Below, in pieces: positions 44,975 to 56,699 of a stretch of 64,000 bases of DNA. The stretch is from Conchocele bisecta (lineage: Eukaryota > Mollusca > Bivalvia > Lucinida > Thyasiridae). The DNA is taken from positions 83,401,488-83,465,487 of the forward strand of contig CM055271.1 of assembly GCA_029237695.1 (NCBI GenBank), written 5' to 3'. How positions within the stretch are numbered: the first letter of the stretch is position 1; the number at the start of each line of letters is the position of its first letter. The notes under the pieces were generated by a model, which saw only the letters and a program-made list of their open reading frames with translations, was not told where the DNA came from and made no database searches. Both the position numbers and the translations under genes were made by a program.

Positions 44975-47517
44975 TGTCGCGTGACACGTGTATTCTTGTA
45001 CATTCTGGAATCCGTATAATTGTATATTTGTGATGTGTGGTACTGTGTTGTATTGTTGTGCGTATTATTGATTTCACATCCCTGCGATTCCACATACCTG
45101 TGGTTTCACACACCTGTGATTTTTACACACCTGTGATTTAGCATGTACATTTGCCATGTACAATGTGCGTGTAATAAGGGGGCTTATGTTGTATTGGTGG
45201 AGATACGTTTATGCGTGTCCTATTTGCGGATTTAAATATACGTCTATTTTATGAGCAATGTTTTACTGATGTCACGCCATATTTGCCACAGACTATGCAT
45301 GTGTGTGGTAGAGAACTCATTGACTGCGTGTGCTGGTTTCGCTAGGGAAAAGATACCTTTTAGTATTACGGATGTCCACTGTCCGTGCCAGCCGAGTTTG
45401 TCCGCGTGTCAGTTGTTCACCATATAAGGGACCTTCTGTAGGTGAAGCCAGTATATAGTGCAGACCATACCATGGTCTGCCCTGTTATGTATGCTACGGG
45501 TTAGTGTTTCAGCATAGCCTGGTACTGGCCAACACGGATATATCAGATCCCATAATGGTGATGTTTTGTGTCGTGGATATTTCCGTAAATGACCACGATA
45601 TTTGAGTTTAGTATGTGCTACACTCTCATTTGAGTGTATAGCCGTAGGACCGATATGGAGGGGTTTGGCGGGGCCAAGAAGCGACCTTCGCATTGTCGAG
45701 ACCAGTCGAGTAGATTTCGGATTATGAGATCTGGGTCTATAGTGTGCAGATTTATGGTAGTGTGGGGTATACCATGTTGGATGGTATTTATTCCACGAGG
45801 GCTGTACACTGGTTTGGTTGAATTTAAGGCGTGGGAACATATATTTATGCCAAATATAACCCACGGGTGACATGGCAAAAGCCATGGTTTTGTAGTATTT
45901 ATGTGAGATGTACGAGGGGTAGGCATATCCATTATTCCGTGCATGGTTTCACTGGTGCGTATATAAGCGATGTCTCGCTATGTGTTGGCGGGACACATAT
46001 TTTCTGGTTACAGAAGACTAGTACTGTATTCACCAGTGACACGGAGGATTTTGGTATGTACCTAGAACATTTTATTTCAGCTGTGATTTGCCGTTGTTCG
46101 ATTCCCGTTTTAGTCTGTTGTGCATCCTGTCTGTCTGTCTGTGCGTATTCGTCCAGTAATTGGAGATTCATTTCATTTTTGTAGCCTCTTGAGAACGCTC
46201 CAGCGAGCCACATTGGACGTTTTGGTCCACTCGTTTGAGGGCAGACCCCAGTCAGTGCAGAGTATCGGGTCGTCCGAGTGTCCGTACGTCTGTCTGGCGC
46301 AGTGTGTGAAGCAGCTCCGGGTACAGGCCTGTATAGAGCAGTGTGTGATAGCTACCTCGCGTTCAGCAGACAGTCACAGCCATAGTTTAGTGAAGTGAAA
46401 CGCCATACACGCATATCATATCATTATACTACCACCGAGTTTTGAATGTCACCTAAGTGAAACTTTTCCCGGCGTCTTAGCCAACGTGATAATCGCCATT
46501 TTGTATTATATCGGAACTTTACATCCGGTCTACCACTTCCGATATTACAACCCATTGATTCACCATGGATACTTTACATCCGGTCTACCACATCCGGGTT
46601 GCTACAGTCGAGTGATACCATAGGAACTTTACATCTGGTCCACCATTTCCGGAGATTAATACTACCTGTGGAACTTTACTTCCGGGAACCAGCTTCCGGA
46701 ACATTATCGTTATTGACTATCATGTGATGTAACCACATCCGGTTTTGACTTTGACATTCATACTTTGGAAATATATTGCATAGGCAATACATATGTATAC
46801 TTTGATAGTGTATGGTAATACTCCTATCATGGCATATCATGGCATATCATAGGCTAAAGGATTGTAGTAAGACTACATATATTGTTTATGGATTAATCCA
46901 CTTGAAGTTGGATTATAGCCATATTGTTGACTAGACCTCATATTGCGGGTGAGGCAGACCTTGGGACCTTGATACTCAGAGGTTACACTATCTATTGAGA
47001 TACGCCAGCACTGGGGTAGCTCAGATGATTGTCATTTTGTCCTCCAATGTTCGTTATGCCATGTTATACTTGTATGTTATTTCACTTTGATTAGTGATCA
47101 TCAAAGTTCTTGTGCATTCATACTATTGTCCACTACGGGACCATTGAGATACCACATACTGAGTTTATTCGTCTATAGCTTTTAAGTTGCGTTAAAGTAT
47201 AACAGTCGATTGGCTTACAACCTTGTAGTAATTGAATAGTATCGTGCACAGTACAGTGATGTTCGCATATCAATGTATCATGTATTCTTGTTTGTTCCCC
47301 ATGTAATATAGTGTACATTATAAGTGATTAAGTGACTACGTGTACTTATCTACTCTGGCCTGTCCCTTACACTTCAACTGCATTGTTACCACTTTTCGTT
47401 CGTCAGATCAAGCTATATTGGCCATAACGTTATAACAATTGAAACATACTTGGTTCATATGATAATAGGGGAGACAATTTGTCTCGATCATTCCTGACCT
47501 TGGTAATGACCTTGACA
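44975..47517 (+). repeat. 3' LTR (2,543 bp)
   Basis: Same ends and internal repeats as the 5' LTR. Differences include small indels (for example an added ATTGACT-type segment near 45,318) and scattered substitutions, consistent with independent mutation since insertion. Confidence 0.95.
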
Positions 47518-47522
47518 ACATT
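47518..47522 (+). repeat. LTR element target duplication, right copy (ACATT)
   Basis: ACATT directly after the 3' LTR; non-LTR copy I continues ACAACGCTCC. Confidence 0.95.
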
Positions 47523-50141
47523 ACAACGCTCCTTTCTCTATGATGGAATTAAAAGCTTCCCTCGAGAAAGCACATGATACATCAACAGGCCCTGATGATA
47601 TCCACTACCAACTGCTTAAACATTTACCTGAACACTCTTTAGACAACCTCCTTGAAATATTTAATACCATTTGGGAACAAGGCGTCTTTCCGCCTTCATG
47701 GCGGGAAACTACAATCATACCTGTTCCCAAACCAGGCAAGGATCACACCGACCCATCAAGTTACCGTCTCATCGCACTTACTAGCTGTGTCTGTAAAACC
47801 ATGGAACGAATGATTAACGACAGGCTTGTCTGGTTTCTGGAATCCAATGGACTGATATCTGAGTATCAATCTGGATTCCGTCGCCAGAGAAGCACTGCCG
47901 ATTAGACTGTAGACTCGAAGCATTCATTCGAGACGGGTTTGTTAACAATGAGCATATAGTTGCCATATTATTTTACCTAGAAAAGGCATATGACACGACG
48001 TGGAAGTATGGGATTATGAAGGACCTTCATGACCTCGGTCTGAAGGGTCATCTCCCTGATTTTCTTTCCAATTATTTGAAAGACAAATTCCAAGTCCGAG
48101 TCGGTACAACCCTTTCTGATCCCCATGAACAGGGAATGGATGTACCGCAGTGAAGTATATTGTCTGTTACCCTTTTCAGCATTAAACTGAATAATATTGT
48201 AAAATGCCTGCAACCAGGTGTTGACTGTTCTTTATATGTCGATGATTTTTTAATATGTTACAAATCAAAGAACATGCATACTATTGAGCGCCAATTACAA
48301 CTGAGCCTCAATAGAATAAACAAGTGGACCACAGAAAACGGCTTTAAGTTTTCGAAATCTAAAACTAACTGCATGCATGTTTGCAAAAGACGCGGTCTTC
48401 ACCCTGATCCCGAACTTAAACTGGGAACACATCCCATCCCAGTTGTTCGGAAGCAGAAATTTCTTGGTCTTATCTTTGATCCTAAACTCACTTTTAAACC
48501 CCATTTACTATACTTGAAAGCTAAATGCTAGAAAGCACTGAACTTAATGCGAGTGGTAGCAAATCATGACTTGGGTGCAGACCGAAAGGTGCTGCACCGC
48601 CTTTACATCGCACATGTTCGCTCAAAACTAGACTACGGATGCACTGTATATGGGTCTGCCAGTAAATCCGATCTTCGGACGCTCGATCCAATACATCACC
48701 CTGGCTTACGACTCTGCTTGGGTGCATTCCGTACGCCTAACGCACAGAGCTTATATGCCGAAGCAAATGAGCCTTCTCTCCACGACAGACGCACCAAATT
48801 ATCTTTGCAATACGCCACTAAACTACATTCCAACCCATCTAATCCAACTTATAACACTGTCTTTCATCGAACTACGGATGCTGTATTCGATAAGAATCAA
48901 AGCTTCAAGCCACCATTCGGCAAGAGAATGGATCCTTTGATACACGATGCTGGCTTGGATCTGGATCAAATTGCCAAATACGCTGTTCCAAATACGCTGA
49001 TACTCCACCGTGGCAGTTGGAGCAGCCCAAGGTGATCTTCGATCTTAGTCAGCACACGAAAGCAACAACTGATCCATCCATTTTTAAATCACTTTTTCTT
49101 GAGGTTAAAGACAGATACAATACATACACTCCGTTTTTTACTGATGGCTCAAAGATCGGGGACCGGGTAGCATCTGCTGCCGCTGTCCCCGAGGGAGATC
49201 TTCAATCCAGACTCCCAGACAAATCTTCGATATTTTCTGCGGAATTGAGGGCGATTTTACTTGCTGTTGATTTCGCGAAAATATCTTTGAGAAAGCAATT
49301 CATTTTATTTTCCAATTCATTATCTTCACTACAAGCTTTGTACAACATGAAGCTTGAACATCCACTTATCCGCCAAATCATGGAGCTACACCATATTTTA
49401 CTTTCGTCTGGCAAGGACATTATTTTTTGTTGGCTACCCAGTCATACTGGTATCAATGGCAATGACAGGGCAGACAGTGCTGCCAAGGCCGCCCTGGATC
49501 TACCAACTTCTCATTTTCCTGTGTGCTATCATGATTTTAAATCATCCATCAACTAATTAATCTCCGATACAATGCAGATCCAGTGGGGTCTGCTCACAGA
49601 TAATAAACTTCATGCTGTGAAACCGACTCTGGGCGAATGAACTCCTGGCTACAGACATGTACGCCGGGATGAAGTTGTTCTTAGTCGATTGCGCATTGGA
49701 CATACACGACTAACGCATTCGTATATGCTCAAATGTGAGCCGCGTTCATGGTGTATTCCATGCCACAGTACATTTACCGTGCAACACATCCTACTGGACT
49801 GTATCGATTTTGCCGATATTCGAGGCAAACACTTCAATATTACTTCACTTCCGGAGCTATTCCAGGTGGAGAACATTGAAGGTTTGCTTCGCTTTCTCCA
49901 TGAAACCAACTTGTATCGGAACATTTAATTTTATCATTGTATACATGTCTCTCATTTCAATAATTTTATAATTCTATACACGTTTTTCATTTATATTGTT
50001 CATCATATTAATATTTTTACCCTAATCACATCTAGCATACTATTTTACTATTATTTTTATTCTTCATCTACATTGCTTGGCCCTAAATGATACTCTTTTG
50101 TGTTGATGGGCCGTTAAGCACCATTCCATTCCATTCCATTC

Positions 50142-50726
50142 ATAAACTTAGCGTTGGGGTAAATGTCTTATGGCATCTGTTTCCTTTCATGGAACGCCTT
50201 GATATTTATACATTCAGCTGATGATACTCTATCGTGCTAAGCAAATACATTAACTTAACGTTGGGGTAAATGTTGTGTAACTTCTGTTTCTTTAAAGGGA
50301 ACGCTTTGATATTTCATACATGCATTCATCTGATGATCCTGTATTGTGCTACAGCAAATCCATGCCCACCCCTTTCCTCAAGGTCAAGGTCACAAACTTA
50401 GCACATTCATACATGCATTCCTCATGTGAATAGCTATCATGCTGTAGAAAATCACCAACTTAGTGCGTTCATAAACTTAACGTTGGGTTAAATTTTGTTT
50501 TACTTCTGTTTTCAGGGAGCGCATTGATATTTCATACATGCATTCATCTTAATATGCTATATTATGCTATAGCAAATCCACGACCCACTTTGCACCACTG
50601 ATCCCAATGTCAATGTCCACCGCACGCCCATTAACCCAAGGTCAAGTTATATAATATTCATGTTTTTTATGCAACTGTGCCAAGTTTGAGTGAAGGCTGC
50701 CAACAGGCGAGCTTCGTTGTCTTCTG
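50142..50726. repeat. Family 3 units after copy I
   Basis: Continues the unit cut at 35,282 (CATAAACTTAGCGTTGGGGT), with further degenerate units containing CAAGGTCAAGGTCACAAAC (about 50,380) and CAATGTCAATGTCC, up to the presumed element 3' end. Confidence 0.7.
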
Positions 50727-50862
50727 ACAATCATTTGATTGCCTACCACATCTAACATACTATTTAACTGTTATTTTCTTCTGCTAATCATCTAAATTGC
50801 TTGGCCCTTATTGATACTATTTTGTTTTGATGGGCCGTTCAGCACAGTTCCATTCCATTCCT
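50727..50862 (+). mobile_element. Non-LTR 3' UTR fragment, copy O
   Basis: Diverged 3' UTR (TTTGATTGCCTACCACATC, GCTTGGCCC, GATGGGCCGTT) with an ATTCC tail, inserted into or beside family 3 repeats. Confidence 0.75.
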
Positions 50863-51170
50863 AATGATTCTCCATTATGCTATTCAAATCCACGACCGTC
50901 ATACACTTGCTAACTGCAAGGTTAATGTCACACTCATAATGCGTTCATAAATTTAACGTTGAGGAAAATTTGTTATAATTTGTTTCTGTTTCCTTTTGCC
51001 AAAGGTCTTGATATTTCACACATGCCTTTCTCTAATCATTCTCTATCATGCTGTAACAAATTCTACGACCGTCATATCCCAAGGTCATTGTCACAATCTT
51101 ATTGCATTCATAAATTTAACGTTGAGGGACATTTATTATAATTTCATTTTACCCCACTTAACGTGAAGGA
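50863..51170. repeat. Further family 3 repeat units
   Basis: About two diverged units: TTCATAAATTTAACGTTGAG, TTTCACACATGCCTTTCTC, and CAAGGTTAATGTCAC or CAAGGTCATTGTCAC. Confidence 0.65.
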
Positions 51171-51984
51171 AATGTGTTGTACCCGGTGTCGCAGTCAATA
51201 CACTATTGTAATAAATATCCGAATAAACTCCACTTCGCCCCGAAATCTCATTGTGCCGCCGGTATTAATATTGATACAAAATCCACGTTGTACATGCGTA
51301 TTCACCTTCACTTAAATATATATTATGTATATATAACAGTAATTATATACAGCAAAGAAAAACATGAAGTTTATGCTTTCAACATATAAAACTCCATTTC
51401 GCACCGAAATCTCGATTACTCCCAATGCGCCAAACTCTCCACTGTGCCCTTTAGTCATAGCCCTCAGATTTATAAGATTGAGTTCGTAGACACGTGGGCA
51501 CATCTATACCGATTTGTAAATGAAGTACGCCAGACGTACAGTGGAATTGGTCTGTATCAAAATACAATGCCTCTCCAAACGGGACACTCTGGGAGGTCCC
51601 CACATATAAGGTAAACACATTTATTTTCCCGAGTGCCCGGTTTAGAGGGATTCCATTGTACATATTGGAGTCGTGAAACGGATGTTATGAGCCGGACGTA
51701 CTGACTTCGCACAAGCCTAGAATTCAAGTCGGATCACGAAATTACGAGTCACATATACTGAACCGCAACGTGAAACACACCCCATGATACAGGATACTAA
51801 AGACATGAATATTACAAATATTCGCGTTTCCAGTATCAGGCCGCATGTGGTAAACCAGTATAGAGATTGACGCCGCTACTGTCTGTTGAAATGAAAACCA
51901 ATCTAACCTGATTCTAGAAACATAAATGTTCGCGTTTCTAGCATCAACAATTCACAGGTAAAACATCGCATTACACCCATGTGG
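51171..51984. other. Gene-free interval
   Basis: Contains two similar phrases (ACTCCACTTCGCCCCGAAATCTC and ACTCCATTTCGCACCGAAATCTC, about 51,228 and 51,390) and TGAATATTACAAATATTCGCG, but no supported gene or complete element. Confidence 0.45.
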
Positions 51985-52329
51985 AAACTCGTTCCATGGT
52001 GTAGTCCATGCCACAGCGCATTTACCGTGCAACACATCCTACTGGACTGTATCGATTTTGCCGATATTCGAGGCAAACACTTCAATGTTACTTCACTTGC
52101 AGAGTTATTCCAGGTGGAGAACATTGAATGTTTGCTTCGCTTTCTCCATGAGACCAGCTTGTATCGGAAAATCTAATGGTATCATTGTATACATGTTGCT
52201 CATTTATAGTGTTTATCATAGTTTTATGTTTACCCTAATCACTTGATTGCCTATTACATATAACATACTATTTTACTATTATTTTCTTCTTCATCTCAAT
52301 TGCTTGGCCCTAAATGATACTATTTTGGC
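51985..52329 (+). mobile_element. Truncated non-LTR copy J
   Basis: C-terminal ORF2 piece (TGCCACAGCGCATTTACC to the TAA near 52,176) and 3' UTR up to GGCCCTAAATGATACTATTT, where it breaks off without a tail. Confidence 0.75.
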
Positions 52330-52339
52330 CATCTTTTAA

Positions 52340-52708
52340 TTTCGTCTGGCAAGGACATTATTTTGTGTTGTCAATGGCAGTAACAGGGCAGATAGTGCTG
52401 CCAAGGCCCTGTAGCTGCCGACTTTTAATGTTCCTGTTTACTATCATGATTTGTATCATCTATTAACTCATTCATCTCTGATACAATGCAGACCCGGTGG
52501 GATCTGCTCACATATAATAAACTTCATGCTGTGAAACTGACTTTGGACTCCAGACATGTACGCCGGGATGAAGTTGTTCTTTGTCGATTGCGCATTGGAC
52601 ATACACGACTAGCGCATTCGTATATGCTCAAGGGTGAGCTGCGTCCATGGTGTATTCCTTACCACAGCGCATTTACCGTGCAACACATACAGGACTGTAT
52701 CGACTAGC
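52340..52708 (+). mobile_element. Old, diverged non-LTR copy K
   Basis: Degenerate RNase H to C-terminal sequence (CGTCTGGCAAGGACATTATT, GATCTGCTCACATATAATAA) with many deletions. Ends at CAGGACTGTATCGACTAG with no 3' UTR. Confidence 0.7.
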
Positions 52709-52959
52709 ACATACACATCGGGCCTCGCTAATCTGTTCGTTTTACCAATGTACCAGTAGGTCACTTATCATTTTGTCTCCCTGAATCCAAGTAGAGCTGG
52801 GTCCGGGAAGATTTGTTTCATACGGCCAGTATTTATATTCTGGTGTTTAGGGTCGAACATTTAATAAAAATAGTGACAATTGCAAATTATCATACATATT
52901 TAGTTTTGCAATACTAATACAATACAAACTATATAAACAAGTTTCCTTTCTTAACAATA

Positions 52960-53178
52960 GTAGAAGTAAATTAACACTTTCAACACCACATGCCTGTATA
53001 GTGGTATTGGCAAACAGTAGAGATCCAAGTGAGCCGGCTCGTGACGAGCCGTCCCATCAGGATCTGTACTTTTTGCAAGTAATATCCTTTTCATAAATGG
53101 ACTAGTCTGAAAATCATTTTGTGACGATTGGATTGGTTGCACAATTAACATATCATATTCCATTCCAGCTACTTAGGG
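52960..53178 (+). mobile_element. Diverged piggyBac-like MITE
   Basis: Related to the intact copy at 55,953-56,197: TTAACACTTTCAAC start, GAGCCGGCTCGTGACGAGCC hairpin centre, CCAGCTACTTAGGGGTGAC end. The terminal repeats are decayed. Confidence 0.65.
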
Positions 53179-53180
53179 GT

Positions 53181-53686
53181 GACAAACTAGCGTTCACAAC
53201 ACTTTGTCTAATTATTTTGTTTTCTGTACTTTCTAAAAAAACACTTTCATGTTTTTCAAACCCCTGTTTAAAATTTGGTTAAATTACGATGCATATCTAC
53301 GATTAATTGTTTCTTTACTAATCTGTTGCATCACTGTCTGTGCATATTTGAGACACAGTGCCTATAACGTGACTAAGGACGATGACATTTTATTGGAATT
53401 CAGTTCAGAGCTCTATATAAGTTGTGTATCATACTCCCTAATTTCAAATTTAATGCGTATTTTACTTTTATTAATTCATTATAGATTTTCGTCCTTATTA
53501 AATAGGAACACATCATAAAAAAATATAAAAATTCACTAGCAACCATTGCAGTTGTCTGATCAGTGTATGCATACACTGGCCGGGGACTATGGCAGTCATA
53601 AATAATACAGTTGCATAAAGAAAAAGACGCATTCTAGCGGGTGCGGACTGCTAACAAGAGTTATCGGAAGACAACGAAGCGCGCTT
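53181..53686. other. Gene-free interval
   Basis: AT-rich with short open frames but no recognisable domain or repeat. Confidence 0.4.
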
Positions 53687-53992
53687 GTAGCCAATTTCAT
53701 CAAAATTTCAAAGTATACTTTAGTAGCAAAGTATACTTTGAGGGAGAAATTTTCAATTTTATGATAAATTTATTATTTTTTTATTATACTGAATTTATTA
53801 CATTATCACAGCCATTTTGGCTGTGATAATGTAATAAATTCAGTATAATAATTCTGCATACTTTTAATCATCAAATATATGCAGTTGTTAGTTTTATATG
53901 AAATAATGCATTTCAGGAAAAATAAATGATTACTCCCTCAAAGTATACTTTGCTAGTAAAGAATACTTTGCAATGTTGATGAAATCGGCTAC
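53687..53992. mobile_element. MITE with about 60-bp terminal inverted repeats
   Basis: Ends GTAGCCAATTTCATCAA and TTGATGAAATCGGCTAC. Both arms contain CAAAGTATACTTTGAGGGAG. The centre holds a perfect palindrome (AATTTATTACATTATCACAG around CCATTTTGG and its inverse, about 53,790-53,842). Second copy at 57,681-57,950. Confidence 0.8.
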
Positions 53993-54189
53993 TGTGTGTG
54001 CGGTATAGGGAGCTTAAATTGTGCACGGGCAATGCCTTAGTTTTAGGTGAAATTGGCGCCTGGTGATGCTTGACGTTGTGATTAGAGACGACCAAGGAAT
54101 CGTGGAATTGTCACAGCTTGATACAGGACTGAGAACAAGGCATGTGTGAAATATCAAAAAGCGGCGTGAAATGAAATAGAAATCGAAAC

Positions 54190-55590
54190 AAAGTTTCCCC
54201 ACCATAAAGTTTGCGAACACACTAAAATTGTGACTTTGACCTTGGGGTTAACTGGTGGATGATGGTCGTAGCTTTGTCACATAATGATAGGGAACCATTA
54301 GAAGAAGGCATGTGCGAAATATCAAAGCGTTCTGTGAAAGGAAACATAAATTATAACAAATTTCCCTCAACGTTAAGTTTATGAACACACAACGATTGTG
54401 ACATTGACCTTGCGGATAGCGGGGCTATGGCGATTGCGGATTTGTCACAGCATGATAGGTATGTGTGAAATATCAAGACGTTTGGTGAAAGGAAACAGAA
54501 ATAACACATTTCATTCAACTTTAAGTTTATGAACACACTAAGATTATGACCTTGATCTTGGGGTTAGCGGTGGTATGGCGGTCGTGGATTTGTCACAGCA
54601 TGGAGAATCATTAGAGAAAGACATGTCAAATATCAAAACGCTTGGCGAAAGGACACAACAATTATAACAACTTTCCCCCAACGTTAAGTATATGAACACA
54701 TTAAGATTGTGACATTACCCTTGTGGTTAGCGGTGGTATGACGGTCGTGGATTTGTCTAGCATGATAGAGAATCATTATAGAGAAAGGCTTGTGTGAAAT
54801 ATTAATAAGTGGGACGAACGGAAACAGAAATTATAACAAATTTCCCTCAACGTTAAGTTTATGAACACACTAAGATTGTGACCTTGACCTTGATCTGCTC
54901 ACAGATAATAAACTTCATGCTGTGAAACCTGGGTGAATGGACTCCTGGCTACAGACATGTATGCCGGGATGAAGTTGTCCTTAGTCGATTGCGCATTGGA
55001 CATACACGACTAACCCATTCGTATATGCTCAAAGGTGAGCCGCGTCCATGGTGTATTCCATGCCACAGCGCATTTACCGTGCAACACATCCTACTGGACT
55101 GTATCGATTTTGCCGATATTCGAGACAAACACTTCAATGTTACTTCACTTGCGGAGCTATTCCAGGTGGAGAACATTGAAGGTTTGCTTCGCTTTCTCCA
55201 TGAAACGAACTTGTATCGGAAAAATTTATTTTATCATTGTATACATGTTTCTCATTTCTATAATTTTATATTTCTATACACGTTGTTCATTTATATTGTT
55301 TATCATATTAATATGTTTACCCTGATCGTCTGTTGACTACCACATCTAACATACTATTTTACTATTCTTTGTATTCTTCATCTACATTGCTTGGCCCTAA
55401 ATGATACTCTTTTGTGTTGATGGGCCGTTAAGCACCATTCCATTGACATTGGGGTTAAAGTGGGCATGGCGGTCGTGGATTTGTCGCAGCATGAGACTGA
55501 ATCATTAGAGAAAGGCATGTGTGAAATATCAAAACGTTTGGTGAAAGGAAACATAAAGTATAACACATTTCCCCCAACGTTTTTTCGATT
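54190..55590 (-). repeat. Family 3 tandem units, inverted, split by copy L
   Basis: Repeated AACGTTAAGTTTATGAACAC, GTGACCTTGACCTTGGGGTT, GTGGATTTGTCACAGCATGA and GGCATGTGTGAAATATCAA are the inverse of the units at 34.8-35.3 kb. About five units with 130-170-bp spacing. They are interrupted at 54,889-55,443 by truncated non-LTR copy L and end near 55,590. Confidence 0.8.
54889..55443 (+). mobile_element. Truncated non-LTR copy L
   Basis: Runs from CTGCTCACAGATAATAAAC through the CCHC tail to the 3' UTR and a short tail. The natural stop has been lost (GGAAAAATTTATTTT). GACCTT (left) and GACATT (right) flank it, a possible 6-bp imperfect duplication. Confidence 0.8.
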
Positions 55591-55948
55591 TTTTGAAGAC
55601 GAACAGATGCTGACTACGACGCCGCGGGTATACCATAAGCATTACTTCTTTCAAAAAATGTGAAAAGACACAGTATTAGCTGATTAGCAAACACACCCAC
55701 TCGCACGGTTTGTGAATTATTCTTATCGATTCTGCCTTTTGATAAAACAGTTACCTGTGCATTCGAATGTAAGAGATTTATCGACAGCTGTCACAATCAT
55801 CACATACTAAAGATGTCAAGTATGTAACATGTGGTTCTGTGGCTCTACCTTAGAGTTCGACTCACCATTAACTAACACAGCAAAATGTGCCACACATGCA
55901 TTCCAGGCTCGTACGCAGAGGGGGTGCGACGGGTGCGTACTCGCCCCC
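55591..55948. other. Gene-free interval
   Basis: No coding or structural feature supported. Confidence 0.4.
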
Positions 55949-55952
55949 TTAA

Positions 55953-56197
55953 CCCTTTCACTCTTAACCCACAGGCATATATAGTGGTATTGGCAAACAG
56001 TGTAGATGCAGATGAGCCGGCTCGTAACGAGCAGTCTCATCAGTATCTGCACTTTTTGCAATTAAAGTTCATAATTTTGAGAACAAAAACACTCCATGTT
56101 CATAAATGGACTGGTCTGAAAATCAGTTTGTGATGATTTAGATTGGTTGCAAAATTAACAAATCAAAATCCATTCCAGTTACTTAGGGGTGAAAGGG
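55953..56197. mobile_element. piggyBac-like MITE with TTAA target sites
   Basis: 245 bp starting CCCTTTCAC and ending GTGAAAGGG, a perfect 9-bp inverted repeat, bounded by TTAA at 55,949-55,952 and 56,198-56,201. TTAA duplication and CCC/GGG ends are hallmarks of piggyBac elements. The inside holds a long imperfect hairpin (GTAGATGCAGATGAGCC...GTCTCATCAGTATCTGCAC). Related copies at 52,960 and 56,700. Confidence 0.8.
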
Positions 56198-56201
56198 TTA
56201 A

Positions 56202-56691
56202 TCTACCGAGGTCTTTCCGTGGATGTGCACAAACAATGTTTAGCCCTTCCCGCCGTCGAAAAATAATTCCTGCGCACGGACCTGCATTCCATGTGATAAA
56301 ATACATATGCTTTTCATATGTAGAACATATGGAAAACTTATGATTTGCATATAATTTGCATAATCATGAATATTTTGCATATGAGACACGTCATTTGACT
56401 TTGTACCTTGACATCAGCGTAATTTTATTAAAGACGAATAGTTTTCAAGATGCACATTTTATCAAGTTGACGCCATTTACGGAAAATATTGTAAATTTTT
56501 AAACGTATTTCATGAAATTACGCAGATGTCCGAAGGTACAAAATCACATGGAGTGTCGCATATTAATTTATTATTTACTCACATGATATAATTTGCATAT
56601 TAAATTTTCACATGAAATTCATGTTTTTCATATGAATTTCGTGGGTAAATTTCATATGCAAATCCGGTCCAAATGTGTAGTTTAGGGCCTT
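56202..56691. other. AT-rich interval with CATATG/ATGCAAAT motifs
   Basis: Repeated CATATG and several ATTTGCATA or ATGCAAAT octamers (about 56,310-56,380 and 56,590-56,665). No gene. Function unknown; they may simply reflect AT-rich simple sequence. Confidence 0.35.
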
Positions 56692-56699
56692 GTCGCGTG

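Larger units (their letters stand above)
38566..47517 (+). mobile_element. LTR retrotransposon, Ty3/gypsy-like with Gmr1-type order
   Basis: 8,952 bp with 2.5-kb LTRs (TGTCGCG...CTTGACA), primer-binding site, polypurine tract and 5-bp target duplication. The internal region is only 3,882 bp. Domain remnants in order are Gag coiled coil and core, zinc knuckle, protease DTG, integrase H2C2, integrase C-terminal half, N-terminal edge of reverse transcriptase and the last residues of RNase H. Integrase lying before reverse transcriptase is the Copia-like order reported for Gmr1-type Ty3/gypsy elements. Two deletions remove the catalytic cores. The two LTRs are very similar but differ by scattered substitutions and small indels, so insertion is not brand new. 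Confidence 0.85.
37500..49928 (+). pseudogene. ORF2 (copy I), interrupted by the LTR element
   Basis: The endonuclease starts MVTVIQWNCRGIKANRDEL, but about 165 bp are deleted after GATAACGCTGAG (about 37,680), removing its middle. The linker is open to 38,248. The LTR element then splits the sequence at ...CAGAACATT|ACAACGC. After 47,522 the reverse transcriptase follows (PVPKPGKD, YVDDFLICY), with nonsense and indels near 47,905, 48,150 and 48,528, then RNase H. The third acidic RNase H residue is changed (FSNSLSS for FSDSLSS, about 49,313). The stop is at 49,928. Confidence 0.8.
35283..50141 (+). mobile_element. Nearly full-length non-LTR copy I, split by LTR element
   Basis: Non-LTR copy of about 5.9 kb interrupted by the LTR retrotransposon at 38,566-47,517. 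It starts CTCCCAGAGAACTAAC, lacking the first 70-80 bp seen in copies C and E, and ends in an ATTCC tail near 50,141. TTCATAAACTTA is found on both sides (35,271-35,282 and 50,139-50,150), giving an 8-12-bp target duplication within a family 3 repeat unit. Confidence 0.85.
34705..50726 (+). mobile_element. HINE-like family 3, split by copy I
   Basis: The 5' head TTTTTAGCTCGCC with a double hairpin (AGCTC...GAGCT around TGCAC-GAA-GTGCA) is followed by tandem units to 35,282. After the 14.9-kb nested insertion the units resume at 50,142 and run to a 3' end near 50,726 (GGCGAGCTTCG, then a short TTGTC/GACAA hairpin). No protein is encoded. Superfamily is inferred from structure shared with family 1. 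Confidence 0.5.

Noticed and set aside
38566..47517. Ty1/copia element
   Set aside because: The integrase-before-RT order is Copia-like, but the H2C2, integrase (NGLVERFNGTLK) and RT N-terminal sequences are of Ty3/gypsy type.
10550..50141. Host gene cluster of zinc-knuckle and RNase H proteins
   Set aside because: The repeated genes lie in delimited copies with target duplications, shared UTRs and tails, so they are retrotransposon ORFs.
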